From: Panorpa germanica
Lineage: Eukaryota; Arthropoda; Insecta; Mecoptera; Panorpidae
Assembly (NCBI GenBank): GCA_963678705.1
Contig: OY783209.1
Location: forward strand, 10,230,001 to 10,294,000
Reading direction: 5' to 3'
DNA: 64,000 bases
Below the pieces are notes generated by a model. It was not told where the DNA came from. It saw nothing but the letters and a program-made list of their open reading frames with translations, and searched no databases. Shown here one piece after another: positions 36,780-50,580 of the stretch (the first letter of the stretch is position 1; each line of letters begins with the position of its first letter). Made by a program: the position numbers and the translations under genes.

Positions 36780-38815
36780 GGATACGTACAGTAGCTCCAG
36801 AACTGTCAAAGTTAAACTTACTGTCAGTAGCAACAGTGCAGTGGTAGTTTCATGTTATTTTGTTTGGTGAGGCTTCTTTTATTTTAAAATATGGATTTTT
36901 TAAAGAAAATTAAATTAAAATAATATATTAAATTATCAATTCGATTATAATATTTCTATGTGCATTTTGTTTATAAATTAATATTGAGAAATATTTTAAA
37001 ATTAAATATATTTTTAATTTATCAAGGAACAGGTTTGTTTATAATCCGGATTATGTAAATTGTAAACAAAAAATTTCTTAAATTTTTAAATATTATACTG
37101 TTTATTAATTTTGCTTTTTTTATACGCATTTTTAAAATGTCTGCTTTATGTCACATTTTTTTAAAACTTTTCTTTCATAATTTGAAGTCTTAAAGTTTGA
37201 TATGGATACATGTACATATGTGTAAGTCATGTAAAAGAAGGTCGATAATCCACAGACTCAATTTTTATTATATTGAATTGTGTGTAGACTTCTTTGATAC
37301 CTAACAGTAATGAGAATGTTAGGTATTCTGACGATGACAATGTTTCAAATGTAATTAAGAATCTCCTTCAATTTATCAACTTTTTATAAATTATGCTGGC
37401 CTTGTAAATTGCATTTTAATAATACCTTAGATGTAGTAATAGGTTAAAATCAGGAAATGAATGCGTGTGTATATATACTCGTAGCATAAATATTGAAGAA
37501 ATCATGGTTGTATTTTTAAACATTGACTATTGGCTAGCTTTTGTATTTCAAGTGCACCTGCTTGCCTGTTATACGTTGCGGCCACGTGTTGTACGTAATT
37601 GACATTTATGTAATTCAATTTCATGGCTTATAAAAGTTACATAGGTATCGACATAACATTTTTTTAAATTAAATTAAGACGTTCATGAAACAAAGTTTGC
37701 CTAGTTTGTAAAATAAATAATTTATTTAAAATTACAGTTTATTTATTTTCTAAACAGGTAGTTAAACGCATAATTGTCAAACTTTTCTTGTCAATGACTC
37801 TTTAATTAATTTTATTTATTATCTGTTGTCTAATTTGCAGTTAGGCAAGTGTCATATCACGTATATTGCACATGTTAGATAAACATAAACCTATTTCACG
37901 AATAAAGCAAAATATTGCATTTTTTACGAACCAGTTAAGTTCATTAATTGGGCTAAAAATATGGATGAATATTGATAAATATATTTTTACACAAAATAAT
38001 CAATGTGGTTATGGTACCTGTAAGACATGCTAATTTAGTAATGACTTGAACAAATAATCTTTAATATTTTCATATATTGCTAGTGGTATTTTTATACTTT
38101 AATTATGCAAAGTTTGTATTTAATGCAGTATAAATCAACCTTATTGTGTGAACTCTGTTAGGTACGATTGAATTATTTATTGTGTATAATAAATTTAAAT
38201 TATTCAATGGATTATAAAACTGTTTGAACTATGAACATATTTATTTAGTTATTCATATTAGTTGAAACAAATGACTAATTAATATGTTAGTTTTATTGTA
38301 TATTGTTTATTAGAGCGGTTCTATTTTCATACCGTTGCGTGAGGTATGTATTTTCCTAACATAATATTTACCGGTCGATTGAATTTTATTTGTCATTCTG
38401 TAGAACAACACAAATTAAAAACCTTTTTTTTTGACAGAAGGCATTTAAATTATATATGTTACTGTGATGATAGCCTGAGGTTCTCAGGACTGTTAATACT
38501 CGTATCTAGTAATAATCAAGCATGAGATAATTTTTTTCATGTTGTTTTAAAATACATATCAGCTTATATAGGTAGAATAGGTGTATTAGAAATAAATAGG
38601 TTATGTTATATAGTTAATATACATATGTTATTAAGTTTTTATAATGTATATGTATGCATAATGGTTTTTATGACTGTTTTTTGTTATCTATTTTTAAGTA
38701 TTCGTTTAGAATTTAAAACACCAATGAAGTTATATGAAATTTCATTTTCATGTTATTGGAAAAATATCTGGAAATTTTAACTAGGTCACGAAGTTGTAAG
38801 TTATCGCAAAGTATA

Positions 38816-39025
38816 GTCAAAATCACGATAGATCGGCGGTGACTTATACTTAAAAGAGGTTATAAGAGGGGTATAAATTTATAATACGATAATGAATTTT
38901 GTCTTATTGGTTTCTATATACATTATAGAAAAATAAATGAGTCAGTGCTTTTTAGTTATATCAGCAGTTTATACCCCACAACTTGTTTTAAATATGAGTC
39001 ACCGCCGAACTCTCGTAACTTCAAC
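38816..39025. mobile_element. Tc1/mariner-type MITE, copy 2 (inverted relative to copy 1)
   Basis: Starts GTCAAAATCACGATAG after TA (38814-38815) and ends TCTCGTAACTTCAAC. It matches the reverse complement of 7114-7305 along its length. The inner arms CGGCGGTGACTTATACTTAAA and the complementary TTTAAATATGAGTCACCGCCG are well kept. Confidence 0.6.
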
Positions 39026-40738
39026 CATATTTTATAAGACGTACTTCACAAGTTTTATAAGTATAAATGATTCTGTTATAAATAAACACATTATATGTAT
39101 TTTGACAGTTTAATATTTTACGATTAGTTTGAAATTAGCTTCGTCAATATTCAAGAAATAAAATATATTTTCTCACCTGAATCTGTATTTACGTTTCTTT
39201 TCTTCTGTAGCTTGGTCCGCTATGTAGCTTCTATATTTTAAACTTCAAATATATTATTTGGAAGCACAAACAGTTTTATATAGATTTCACAATGTAATTA
39301 TAATTTAAAAACACTTTACACTTTATTAATTATTTATAATATAATTTTATAATTAGTTTGCCTAAATGTAGTCAAATAGATTTTAGTCCAAGATATGACA
39401 TCTTTTATGATTTAAGCCATTTTATTTATAAAGAAAACCTCTTTTAACATTTTACAAAGGCTTACTTTTCTTGGTAACACTTTCAAATCTCAAAATAGCC
39501 TCGCTGGTAGACATTACAATACTTGTCAACAAAATGGTGGATGATTTTTTTCAAATTCATATTACGTATACTAATATTAGGTTATATTTTATAAAAATGC
39601 TTTTCAAATAAAACAATTGTTTAAAAGTAATCTTACATTAAGTATTTAAAATAAGATTTACGTTTTACTTAGGTAACGATAATAATTTGGAAAATTGGAT
39701 TCAATAACTCAAACGTTTCGTTGAATCCCAGTTTGAAAAAATATTTTTATGTCGATTTAAAGAACATTATTTAAAAGAAAGTAATATATAATTATTATAT
39801 TTTATTTATGAACACAACACAATAACATTTACCGATCAGTAACTTACTTATTTTATATAAAATTGTTTTATAAAAGTCAAACACAGTTCGAACGTTGACA
39901 TTACTAAAATTTAAACTCGTACTAGCGGGCACTAATAGTAAATTAGTGTTGCCCTCTTTGAAATATCTTGTAATATATTTATTTAAATGTTAATATATTT
40001 GAAAATTATTATATTTATTTACTTAAGTAATATTTTGCTATAAATAAATAAACATAATTTTATATTTTATTAGCTATTGTTAATCATAGACTATACTAAT
40101 TGTTAATAACAAAATAGAGTAGTAAATCCTTTTTAATATTCAAGTGATTACTTGACTTCAGTGTGTTTAATCAACTGTTTAGGCGGGTAAATACAAATTA
40201 TACAAATTACTGTAATTAAAATAATAGAAATGCATAATTAACGTTATTATGTAATAGTGTACAGGACCCTTTTCATAGAGTTATAATTATTTAAATCAAT
40301 GCAATTTGTTCATTGCTTTGTTTAGTAATATTTTTTATTTATTTTTTCAGTAAGTAATTATTATTAATTGTGATAATTAATTATGAATCATTTACGTTTT
40401 AGCACAATGATTTTACTCTAGTTATTTTTAAATCATTAGCGTATGCGATAAAGCAAGCAAAGTAAATACTGTCCTATTCACATTTAACTACCAAACAAGG
40501 TCAGGTCGTGGGGGTCATAACTCAGAAACACATTCCTTTAAATGAATAATCGTAGTAATTATTAAATGATAACAGAAAAAAACATTACATCGTCTTAATC
40601 TTATTGTTTGAAAAAAGCAGGAAGTAAATGTTATACTTGATATACGATAGCTTTATTTTTTCAGAGACTGTACACAATACAAGTAATCTTCTAACACTGC
40701 CTGGAGTATGCCTTTTTAAAAACATACTATAGAATAGT

Positions 40739-40890
40739 GCGACATGTTACGTCATAAATATGACCGACCATTTCTAGCGCTAAAACTACAATTCAAATTT
40801 TTAATTGCTATATCTCCGTCAACATTTAAATATTTAATTAAATAAAAACGCCAATGTATATTTATTTCAATCAACAATTAAAAAATCGAA
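40739..40890 (-). repeat. Inverted repeat arm, left of the first MMD coding exon
   Basis: Matches the reverse complement of 42053-42208 closely, for example CGACCATTTCTAGCGC and TTTCAATCAACAATTAAAAA. The two arms flank exon 41275-41397. It appears to be part of a dispersed GGGCTTGTG-family element. Confidence 0.7.
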
Positions 40891-41274
40891 GGAGTTCTCT
40901 TTCAATAAAAACAAATTGGTGGGCCACGCGAAATCTGTGAAAAATCCACGTGTCGGTCCTGATAAATACATATCGCTAATAAATTAAATCTCATAATAAA
41001 TCGGTATCAATTAATTAAGGAAACTAAACTATCTATTATCTTTAATAGACTAAATTATCTATTATCTTTGGGTTATCTTTAAACATTTTATCACTATTTA
41101 ATTATTTTTGTATTACGAATCACTTTAGATAAATATTTGATTTGTTTTTACAGATGTTTGCAAATAGTACCGTCTGTAGATAGTCTATATAGGTGGCAGC
41201 ACCTGAGTGAAATTGTTTGTTTTTATTTCAAAGTAATAAGCAAATTATTATTGTATTTATTCATTGTTCCAGGC

Positions 41275-44200
41275 ATGAAAGAAAACGTCAAAACATGGAT
41301 CAATCCGTTTCGAAAGAGCATCCCTTGGGCGCAGCTGAAGCATGTGCACTGGATGAACAAAAGAGCGTCGCCGAATATGGCCTACATGCCAACACAGGTG
41401 AGTCTACTATTTTAAAGTTAAACCATTGTTACCAACCTTACCACATACTGTTTCTTTTTTAATTTATATTTATTTGGACATATTGTAACGTTCAAGTAAT
41501 GATTTTTACTTGGTTATTTTAGTTGCTAAATCTTGTTTATTCACCTATCTACCTGTTGGTCCTATGCCACGTTATATTTTGCTATTAAAAATTACCAGAT
41601 GTATGAATCATTCTTCATTAAATCACAGCTCAGTGTCATAAATCTATTCTTTATTTATTTATTTTAGCATCAAAAACATTTTGTAGATTCCGTAAAGCAA
41701 AGTCCATTTATTTAAAGATAACCCAAAAATGTTATTTGATTGTTTTACACGGACAGTCAAAACTGATAGTATGTAGAGTAGTATTCAAAGCTGCCTTTTT
41801 CGGTGTACGTACATGTAACAAATATGCCATCTCGTTTATACAACAAAGACGCATACGAGTGTGTGAGTGATACGTCGTTTACTACTAACTTACTATTATA
41901 CCCATAAGATACATGTATTAACATTTATTGCAATCAAAAATGAAAAAAACGACCTCTATAAATAAAGTTCACTAGTTAAAACAAAACGATTGTCAATCTT
42001 CTTTCTAAAACAGTCTTTTACAATGGGCTTGTGTCCTCATTTTTTAGTGGTCGATTTTTTAATTGTTGATTGAAATTGATGTTAATATATGTGTATTGCC
42101 GTGCCTATTTTATTGAATATCTAAATGTTGACTAAGATATAGCAATTAAAAGTTTGAATTGTAGTTTTAGCGCTAGAAATGGTCGGCCATATTTGTATGA
42201 CGTGATATGCATTTTAACGTCAGTTAATAAGAATAATAAGTTTTTAATTTATTTAACCCTACTAAGGCAGACATAATATTGAAATTTTATTGTTCCTTGA
42301 AATAGCTGCAAATAATATTTGATATTTTGATATATAAATACATATGGCAGAGATTTATGAGCTGTAAGGTTGGCAGCGATTGTGATGTCACATACATTTG
42401 GAATGTGTACAACGTTGAATCCCTTTAATAATTAAAGAGACAAAATGACTTTTTTAATTGTTAATATCTCTTAACATATAAGGAGTTATTAAAAAATAAT
42501 TAAACATTTGAGGTTCTAGTAACGCACTTTATCAATATATAGTACACTTTTATAGGAATTAAGACTGAACAGAATTTTTCTGACAGTTCTCTATAAACCA
42601 TATGCCTCCTATTAAAAACAATATCTCCAAGTGAAAAATTCATTATTATAGATTTCAGATTAGACGTTATCAAAAATGTAATAAAAATGAAATTTATTGT
42701 GACATCATATTGATATACTCCAAGCAACCGTTATTAAAATTAGAATTTTATAAACATGTTGACAACAAAGAATAGTCATTGTTTTCAATAAATATTTTTA
42801 ATCACAGTTTTTAAATTGATGTACGGGGAGACAGACGCACATTAAATTGTATTCTACTATCTCCTTATCATTTGACTTTGAACTGTAGAACTCAGTAGCT
42901 GTGTGTATGTGTTTTGTTTCTGTGTGTGTGTGTGCTTATTTATTAGCACGTTTCAGTTTTATTGATCTTTGTTAACATTCCCATCCCAGTCTCAGGCTCC
43001 GTTTCTCAGGCATATGCCGCCAGTGGTAGTCAACATTAGTTTTACAATTTATAGCTTGTGTTTTTCTCTTAAATCTGTAATCATTTTAAAAGGATATTTA
43101 TTTAACAGTAATAAGCCCTCCGCACACGAGGCGATTGGTTGCAAACCTTAGCCCCGAACCTGCCCGAACCGAATGTGATTACAACTGTGTTGTTAGAGAG
43201 AGAACGAACGTGTATACGAGTGAGATAAAACACACACAAGTAGATTTCAAATTGGTTTTGATCATATATTCAGCGACTATATTTCTCGGTCGCAGGGCAT
43301 TGTTGGGGCATACTTTTGATGATGATATCATCAACAGAGATGTTTACGAATACTATTGAAAAGTATTTAAATACATACATACAATCAAATATAACACAAC
43401 AGAATCCCATGTTTTGCTATTGTTAAAAATTCTATAGTGTCACGATACACTGCTCGACTACCAGTTCAGTTTCATTCTTGCCTTGTGTTTTATCTCACTC
43501 GTATACACTTTCGTTCTCTCACTAACAACACAGTTACATTCTCATTCGGTTCGGGCAGATTCGGGGCTAAGGTTTGCAACCAGTCGCCCCATGTGCGGAG
43601 GGCCAAACTCTTCATTAGATATATATTTACTTGTTGTGAGAAAGAGATAAAGTTATTCAACTTTGACAGAAAAGAAAGAGTTGGAAATCTATTTTTAAAT
43701 TTAAATATTTTTTTTTTAAATATAATTTCTCTTACAGAGTGTACACTTTAATCTTAAAAATATTGTTTTCATTTTTTTAACAAAATAAAAATACATAAAT
43801 CTATTTAATTTGATAACACCGAAACCCAAAAAATATAACTCTGGCCCTAAGATCTAGCTCGAAAACACACCTTCGCTAAAAACTCTTTATATTTAGTAAA
43901 GTGTAATAATAAGCAATGTCAGCACATTGAATGTCTTGATAAAAAACGTGTTCTTTATCTTAAACTTAACTTTATCTTAGGCTTAAAGTGAAATGGCACG
44001 ACCGAGAACTGATTTATCAATTATCACGTTTACTATAGGTTTGCAACTACTGCTACTTTATAAATATGCATATATTTAAAGTGACAAGTTTGAAATGAGG
44101 ATAATCTGCTCATTGTTCTGCTGTTATCAATTACTGCTGATAAAGAGCGTATACTATTCAACATAAAGAGTATTATTGATCTCTACTATTAAAAATAAAA

Positions 44201-46959
44201 AATATTTGCAGATATTTATCGAATCAAAACAATTTTTTTAATTGATATGCGTGTACTTATTATTCTAAGTCCTTTAGGCCTGTCTCAGTATGGCACCGTA
44301 TTTAAGCGAATTTCTGCCGGACGTATACGGGCTACTACGCTTTACCTATCCGAACCATGTAAATGTAATGAGATCTCTCTGGAGCTCTCAGACTGCACGC
44401 TACAAAGCCGTCCGAATACGGGCGGCACTACCTCGCACATTAGAACCGTATAAAGGCGAATTTTATCCAAGCGTTAGCACTACTACAACGATATCCTATC
44501 CGAACCTTTGTAAATGCAAAAAGCCGCCTCAGACTGGAGGGGATACCTAAGATCGCTTGTTCTTTCGCTGCAATACGGGTCAAATGAAATCTATCGGCGA
44601 CATGGGTATGTTCTGCATGCAGTTTATGTTTGTATTTCAGTGAATCATGGACACGGATGCCGATACCAATACGATAGAACTAAATTTAAATTCACGCCCA
44701 CCAGAACTCAGATATATAATAAATGCTAAAGTCCCTTTAATACCAGTAGTGTATCGATAAAAATTAAAGTTAAAGTTTGCTCTCATAATAAATTATATTA
44801 GTGCTAAAGAACTCCAATACACCCCCTAATACACGACTACAGATATCTGTGACACACATAGGCGGTTTGCTTTGTAGCTCATCCAATCCGCCGATTTACG
44901 TCCGAATACGCTGTCGCTTTAATACGGTCCCATACTGAGACAGGCCTTAAGCACAAATGTAGCATAAATTGTATTTTAGAAGAGGCATGTGACGAACCAA
45001 ATATAACAGATCAACATATATTATATCATATAGAATTATTATTATAATATTATGTAACCATTACTTAAAAAGATTAAAAGCTAAAACTCTTTGTTGCAGG
45101 TTGAACATATCGCCAACGTCTTAACCCATGGCGTTTGGGTTGTGCCGAGTGTGTTAGCGGCTATTCAGCTCATCAAAAGATCTCAGAATACATCACAATA
45201 CATTTCCGCCATAGTTTATGGATCCGCTTTGGCGTTATTATTTATTGTATCAACATTTTTTCATTCAGTTTTCTACTGCAACCGTAATAGGTTAGATCCT
45301 AAAATGTATGCAACTAATCTAACACAATACTAAAATTAATTTAAGTTATTATTTAATAATAATTTTTTGTAGGTTTAACATAGATTCTTTAATTTCGATT
45401 TGAAAGAAACACTGTTGAGGATTTTGTAAGTAGATTAGAAAGATTTTTTTTTGTAAGTTATAGGATAGATTATGATATTTAAAAGTTTCACGGGGTTTCT
45501 CACTATAACGCTTAAAGTTCTAACAATAGCACTTTCACCTATGAACCATGATATTAGAAAAATAATGAATTATTTCAGTACAGCTTTCGAGTTTTTTCTT
45601 TTCGACTATATTTTACACTGAACTCTATTTATTTTTCGGTTATTCATTTTATATTATTTACATTATTACATTTAAATGTTTCAGACAGCTAAAAGATGTT
45701 CTGCACAGATGTGATCGTGCTATGATATATGTGTTCATTGCCGGGAGCTATTTTCCTTGGTTAATGGTTGCCCCCCTGCCTCCTGATAATTACATGATGC
45801 TGGCCATGCGCTGGGTGATTTGGTTGTTGGCAGCACTGGGTATCCTATATCAACAATTATTTCACGAAAGATATAAAACGTTGGAAACATTTTTCTATTT
45901 AGTGATGGGGGTTGGACCCTCTATAGCTATATTAGTATCAGAGGTAAGTACATCTTTGTGTGATGCAAATAAATAGCTGTAAATAATAGTTGATATTTTG
46001 ATATATAAATACTATGACTAACGTTTTTGTCATATTACATTACATAGCGCCATCTATTGAATATTTACTCAATCTATTTATCAACAGATGTCGCCATCAT
46101 TTAAAATCAGATAATTAATAATAAATCTTAATAATTAATCAGAAATTGAGATGTAAGCTATCCTATCTTTCAAGTTGGATCAAACTGCACCCGGTGTACA
46201 AATTTGATTAAAATCGGTTAAGTAGTTTAGGAGTCCATCGCGAACACACAACGTGACACGTAATTTATATATATTAAGATAAGATATAGCAGAGATTTAT
46301 GAGCTGTAAGATTGGCAGCGGTTATGATGTCACATACATTTGGAATGTGTACAACGTTGAATCCTTTTAATAATTTAAGAGACAAAATGACTTTTTTAAT
46401 TGTATCTCTTAACATATAAGGAGTTATTAAAAAATAATGGAACATTTGACGATTATATATCAATATATAGTACACTTTTATAGAAATTAAGACATAGGAC
46501 ACAAGCCCATTGAGAAATAAATTAGGAAAGTTTTGATTGTTCGACCAGTTAGTAAAAAAGATAAAAGGTTTAAAGTTGCTTTTTTTAAGTAGCATACGCT
46601 TATTTGGCAACGTTGCGTGGTAGCATGCGAAGTACATACTTTATTATCCCACCGCGGTTCTTTTACAGGGGTAACGTTGCCATATTTCTCAACAATGTGA
46701 TTGTATTTACTATAAAAGTGAATTGGATTAAGTTGACATCTGTTTATATTTTCTTAATTTTCAGCACGAATTGATGGGATTAACTGAACTGAAAGTAGGG
46801 GGCGCTCTGTACGTACTAGGAGTATTCTTTTTTAAAGCAGACGGGTCCATACCCTGCGCGCATGCAATTTGGCATCTATTTGTTGTGCTAGCGGCATCTC
46901 TACATTATTATGCTATCCTTAATTATCTATACCCAGATATTAGTGATAACAGTGATTAA
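41275..46959 (+). CDS. MMD: Monocyte-to-macrophage differentiation factor-like PAQR membrane protein (255 aa)
   Basis: Exons: 41275-41397, 45100-45290, 45685-45943, 46765-46959; frames join without a stop. Length is close to vertebrate MMD (about 240 aa). Family landmarks are the N-terminal [16 protein letters not shown] segment, [12 protein letters not shown], the FFHSVFY block, [18 protein letters not shown], and a final [11 protein letters not shown]. The conserved His/Asp residues at FFHS, RCDRAM and AIWH are the likely metal site of the PAQR/hemolysin-III fold, and several hydrophobic spans fit seven membrane helices. Family members localise to Golgi or lysosomal membranes in vertebrates; function here is inferred. 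The ATG at 41275 lies 2 bases after a good acceptor, so the 5' UTR must come from an upstream exon not located with confidence. Confidence 0.9.
42023..42567 (+). repeat. GGGCTTGTG-family dispersed repeat, in MMD intron 1
   Basis: Begins CAATGGGCTTGTGTCC. It carries the 42053-42208 segment (inverted at 40739-40890), and then 42301-42567, which matches 45967-46495 in the same gene. The family has no visible coding region. The right end (GGACACAAGCCCATT in the 46-kb copy) is not preserved here. Confidence 0.55.
42920..42934. repeat. TG microsatellite
   Basis: Short (TG)n tract in MMD intron 1. Confidence 0.7.
43115..43604. mobile_element. TIR element related to 10930-11462
   Basis: Starts GCCCTCCGCACACGAGGCG after TAA (43112-43114) and ends CGCCCCATGTGCGGAGGGC. 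Inner blocks GGTTGCAAACC and GTGTTGTTAGAGAGAG are shared with the 10.9-kb element and inverted at the far end. It lies in MMD intron 1, and the ORFs inside are incidental. Confidence 0.6.
44277..44946. mobile_element. PIF/Harbinger-type MITE, copy 2 (670 bp, TTA target duplication)
   Basis: Starts GGCCTGTCTCAGTATGG and ends CCATACTGAGACAGGCC, with TTA on both sides (44274-44276, 44947-44949). Nearly identical to 12447-13126 with small indels. Located in MMD intron 1, about 150 bp before exon 2. The shared reading frame (44290-44550) gives an 86-residue Pro/Tyr-rich peptide in both copies, with no known domain. Confidence 0.85.
45967..46512 (+). repeat. GGGCTTGTG-family repeat, split by an RTE-like insertion
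   Basis: Bases 45967-46012 match 42296-42345, and 46275-46495 match 42343-42567. The right end reads GGACACAAGCCCATTG. The two halves are separated by about 260 bp of unrelated retroelement tail. It begins about 20 bp after the donor of the third MMD exon. Confidence 0.6.
46013..46274 (+). mobile_element. RTE-like non-LTR element 3' end (5'-truncated, non-coding)
   Basis: Contains CGCCATCTATTG and AAAATCGGTTAAGTAGTTTA, then a tail TATATATTAAGATAAGATA. This matches the recurring 3' end and short tandem tail of RTE-clade elements in insects as I know them. The gap it makes in the older repeat shows where it landed. No RT coding is left. Confidence 0.5.
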
Positions 46960-49900
46960 TGATATTTAATGTCATAGATATTCTCATTTTAAAAGAAATA
47001 CCAAATAATAGTTGTCATTAATAAGTACAAATGTAAATGTTAGTATAAGGTAAAAACATAACCTCAATGTTTCGTTTCATTAAACATGGCTTATAATAAG
47101 TTACCAAAGATGGCGTGGTTAATGAAACATCTTTTAACAGGACCCGGAATGAGAAATCATATGACATTTTAGAATAGGAACAAATATATTATAACAGTAA
47201 TTTAAATATATAATTAACATTGACAATTTAATATATTTAATCTTAATATATTTTTATATCTAATTGTCATTTATACATAAAATATATACAAGATATATAG
47301 TGTACAATTTTATGTATGTTTTACAAACGATTTTATCTATCCCATATCAATATATTTATATACATCTATAATATATAAATCTAATTTTTTAAGTTTTATA
47401 AACAGCGGATTTACATCTTCGTACAAAATGTGCCAAACCAATTTAACAACCAGTTACCAAAAAACCAATAAGTGTTATATTTTTACAATAATCAAATATT
47501 TTTACAACTATATGTACATATTTTTGAGGAATATATAACATACAAAAAATATTAAATTGTCAATTTTAACCTAGAAATAGCTATGTATAATAAATATTGT
47601 TGAAAGATTTTCGCAGGAAAAATCTCATTTGTGTTAGAATAATTTTCATCATTTAATTATACATATTATCATATCTTAATTATATAAAATGATAAAAGTA
47701 ATTGTGGTGCCTCTCGTTATATTAGTAAACATGCAAATAATTTTTACGTAGTAGATACGTTTAAATGTTTATTGAGAGCGCTTTTAATTTTTGAATTGTG
47801 TGACGGTAGGGGATCATGTACATTTACTTACAGCGGTATTACGATCAAAAGCATAGCTTTACTTAAACTTTTGAAAAATAAAGTCTCTCTTTTTTTAAAG
47901 ATATACATGTTTTTCTGCATCATTTTATTGTGCTGAGTGGGTTACTTCAAAATTTAGTAAGGCGTTCAAAAGTAACATGTGTCAAATCTGAATAGTGTAC
48001 AAATTCTTATTTTCTTCCTTTTTAAAGATGCATTATGCCCATTTTTTGGACCCCAATTTTGTAACTTATTTAAGGTCGACTGCGTACAGTTTTCGATGGT
48101 ACCAGAAAAATCACTGGATATAAACAAATTTGGAAAAATTCAAAATGACGATCACTTTTACTTAGTACAAATTTAAACCAGATAGAATTTAATGTGATAT
48201 TGTACATAAGGTTATACAAATTTGCGCTTGCCTGTTGTTGCCTTAAATAAATTACAAAATACAGAGGCCTTATATAGGCTGATTTTTATGTGAAAGCATC
48301 CTTTAGCCCTTATACGAGGTAAAGTAGATGCCTTTAATTTTTATAGATATTCCAATGGCTTCTTTTTTATAAAAAGAAGAATACAAAAATAATTGGACTA
48401 TCGCAAAATGTAAAATTTCAGTTTCTTAATAGGTTTTTTTATGTAAGGTGTCATCCATTGATCCATTGATTATGCCATATACAATCTAAGATCCCTATTT
48501 TGTAACTGAGGTGCGTTAATTTCTGTTGATTTTGCGAACGCTTATATTTTCTAAATTAGGCTCTCTAACTTTACGCAAAACTATCAGCCGACCTTAAATA
48601 AAGAGCAAAATCAATCACATATTTTCGAGACGACATAAGTAGCCCAATTTAGAAAATATAGGCTTTTAAAAATCATCAAAAGTTAAAGCTAGGACTTGCA
48701 AACAAAAGAAATAACTAAGATTATATTTCTTTTTCAAGTGATTGTCACATGTGTGACAAGAGGGAGTGGGAGCCTTTACATTTACATTACATTTGTATGA
48801 CCTAATTAATTTATGGATGAATCCTAAAGGCAAAATATTGCTTATCTATAAAAAATACAACTTTCACTATATTTTAATTTTATGTTAATTGCTCAATTAT
48901 AAAACTAATGTAAACTTGCCTATTGAGATTAAGCAATTCAGCGACATTAAATATTTTTTTAGTAATATTATCATTTTGTTTGAGCTCTCAAATTATGAGT
49001 AACCACCTTTGTTAACGTACTTTGTTTGCTTCAAATAAATATAAATTCGTAAGAAATGGTTTACTGAGAACATCTTTAAAATTACTACACAACTTAGTGC
49101 ACTCATTGCAAATATTGATGTTGTAGGCAATGTTGCACTGCTTTAAATAACGAATTCAAATTCCATCGAATTTGTAGACTAGATCGTAGTCACTAATTGT
49201 TGACTGCAATGCTCCGTAGTTTGAATCCAGAAACCAATTTCCAAATATTCTTTGATTTTTGAAGGTTGGTATCTAAGAACTCATTTGCATAGAAATTATT
49301 CCGTAAAAATAATGGGAACGCAAACTTTATTTATTTTAAATTTGCCAACCCCGATGATATTAAGAAAACGAAGCTCTCTTTATATTTTTTTTTTCACTCT
49401 CGAACATATCATTTTAAAAATAAACAAAGAAACATATATGAGTAGTGTTGCATAATTCAAATTACTTTTCTCTTCGTTTAATTACCTGATAATTAACAAT
49501 ATTTATTTATTTTGGTGTACTCTCTCTTATAACACAAATGACAGTTATGTAACATTTACGTTTAAGAATTCCTATAACTTAAATATCACATAAATGTTAT
49601 ATTAGTGTTTACAGGGAATGGTCTATACATATATCTCGAATTCTTAAATGAGATGTTGGCCTTGAGTAATAAATATTGTTCTTCGCTAACATGAACAATT
49701 ACTGAATGAATAAATTACACCAGCTAGGACAATTTGTCAAAATGATTTATATTATATAATTCCAGCTATTATTTAGTTAGTAATGCAATGCTACTAGATT
49801 ATGAACTTCAAATAAAAGAAATATTACAGTATATGTATACATATTTTAGATAAATATTTACTTGAAATATTATGATAACATTCTTTTTAGAATATTTTAA

Positions 49901-50580
49901 CTTTTTAAATTCTTTATCAAGAAAAATATAGATCCAATTTTCTAGAAGAATTTTTATTTTAAATATATTTTTAGCATCATCATGACTGATAGTCTTCCTT
50001 GTCTTATTTGTTTTTTAATTATAAATAATAATTGTTGTACTTGTTGTAGAATTGTAAATTAGACTGTACCAAAATTTGTTACGTATTATGTGACAAACAT
50101 ATATAAATAAATATACATATTAAAAAGAAAATGATTATTTATTTTAAATATTGAAAGTTTCAAACTCATTTGAAATTATTAGTTTAAGTAATTCTTATTA
50201 AAATTAGCAAGTAGGAGCTCAACAGATAGTGTCGTCTATCTTGGTCTATTTTATTCTGCACGTGAAAATATATTTTCTATAAAAGTTTAGTAACTTTTAA
50301 AATAGGCGCCTTTTTATTTTCTTTAAGAAGTACTACTACGCCTCTATCGGTAAATGAGAATAATAAAATCGCACATGGCTGGAGGCCGGAGCTGGCTGTC
50401 ATTTGTTTGTATGTGAAGAGATATCATAATGATCTGTGGTAGCTCTCCGTTTGATTAGAAGAGATCAAGGAGATTCGTCGCTATAAAGAATGAAGAGGTA
50501 CATCGTTAATGGGTCCTAAAGAAACTTAAGAAATAATAAACAAAACGTGTCAGTATTTTAAATGTTGTGTAGTTATAAAA
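46960..50580. other. MMD 3' UTR and spacer before the USP22-like gene
   Basis: AT-rich with no gene recognised. A possible poly-A signal for MMD lies near 47877. A small inverted-repeat element lies at 48540-48664. ORFs at 47979-48176 and 49252-49455 have no coding signs. The promoter of the next gene should lie in the last few hundred bases. Confidence 0.45.
48540..48664. repeat. Short foldback repeat (~125 bp)
   Basis: GCTTATATTTTCTAAATTAGG at the left is matched inverted by CCCAATTTAGAAAATATAGGC at the right (48642-48663). The middle (CTATCAGCCGACCTTAAATAAAGAGCAAAA) recurs at about 56866-56900, so it is a small dispersed MITE family. Confidence 0.5.

Larger units (their letters stand above)
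36780..41272. other. Upstream region or 5' intron of the MMD gene
   Basis: No coding exon. At 36780-36870 a balanced-composition patch ends in TTTGTTTG then GTGAGG, a possible non-coding first exon and donor, unproven. A mariner-type MITE lies at 38816-39025 and an inverted repeat arm at 40739-40890. Confidence 0.3.

Noticed and set aside
41137-41274. Upstream in-frame extension of the first MMD exon (start at 41137)
   Set aside because: A good acceptor lies at 41271-41272, two bases before the ATG that fits the family's N-terminus; the extension is intron.
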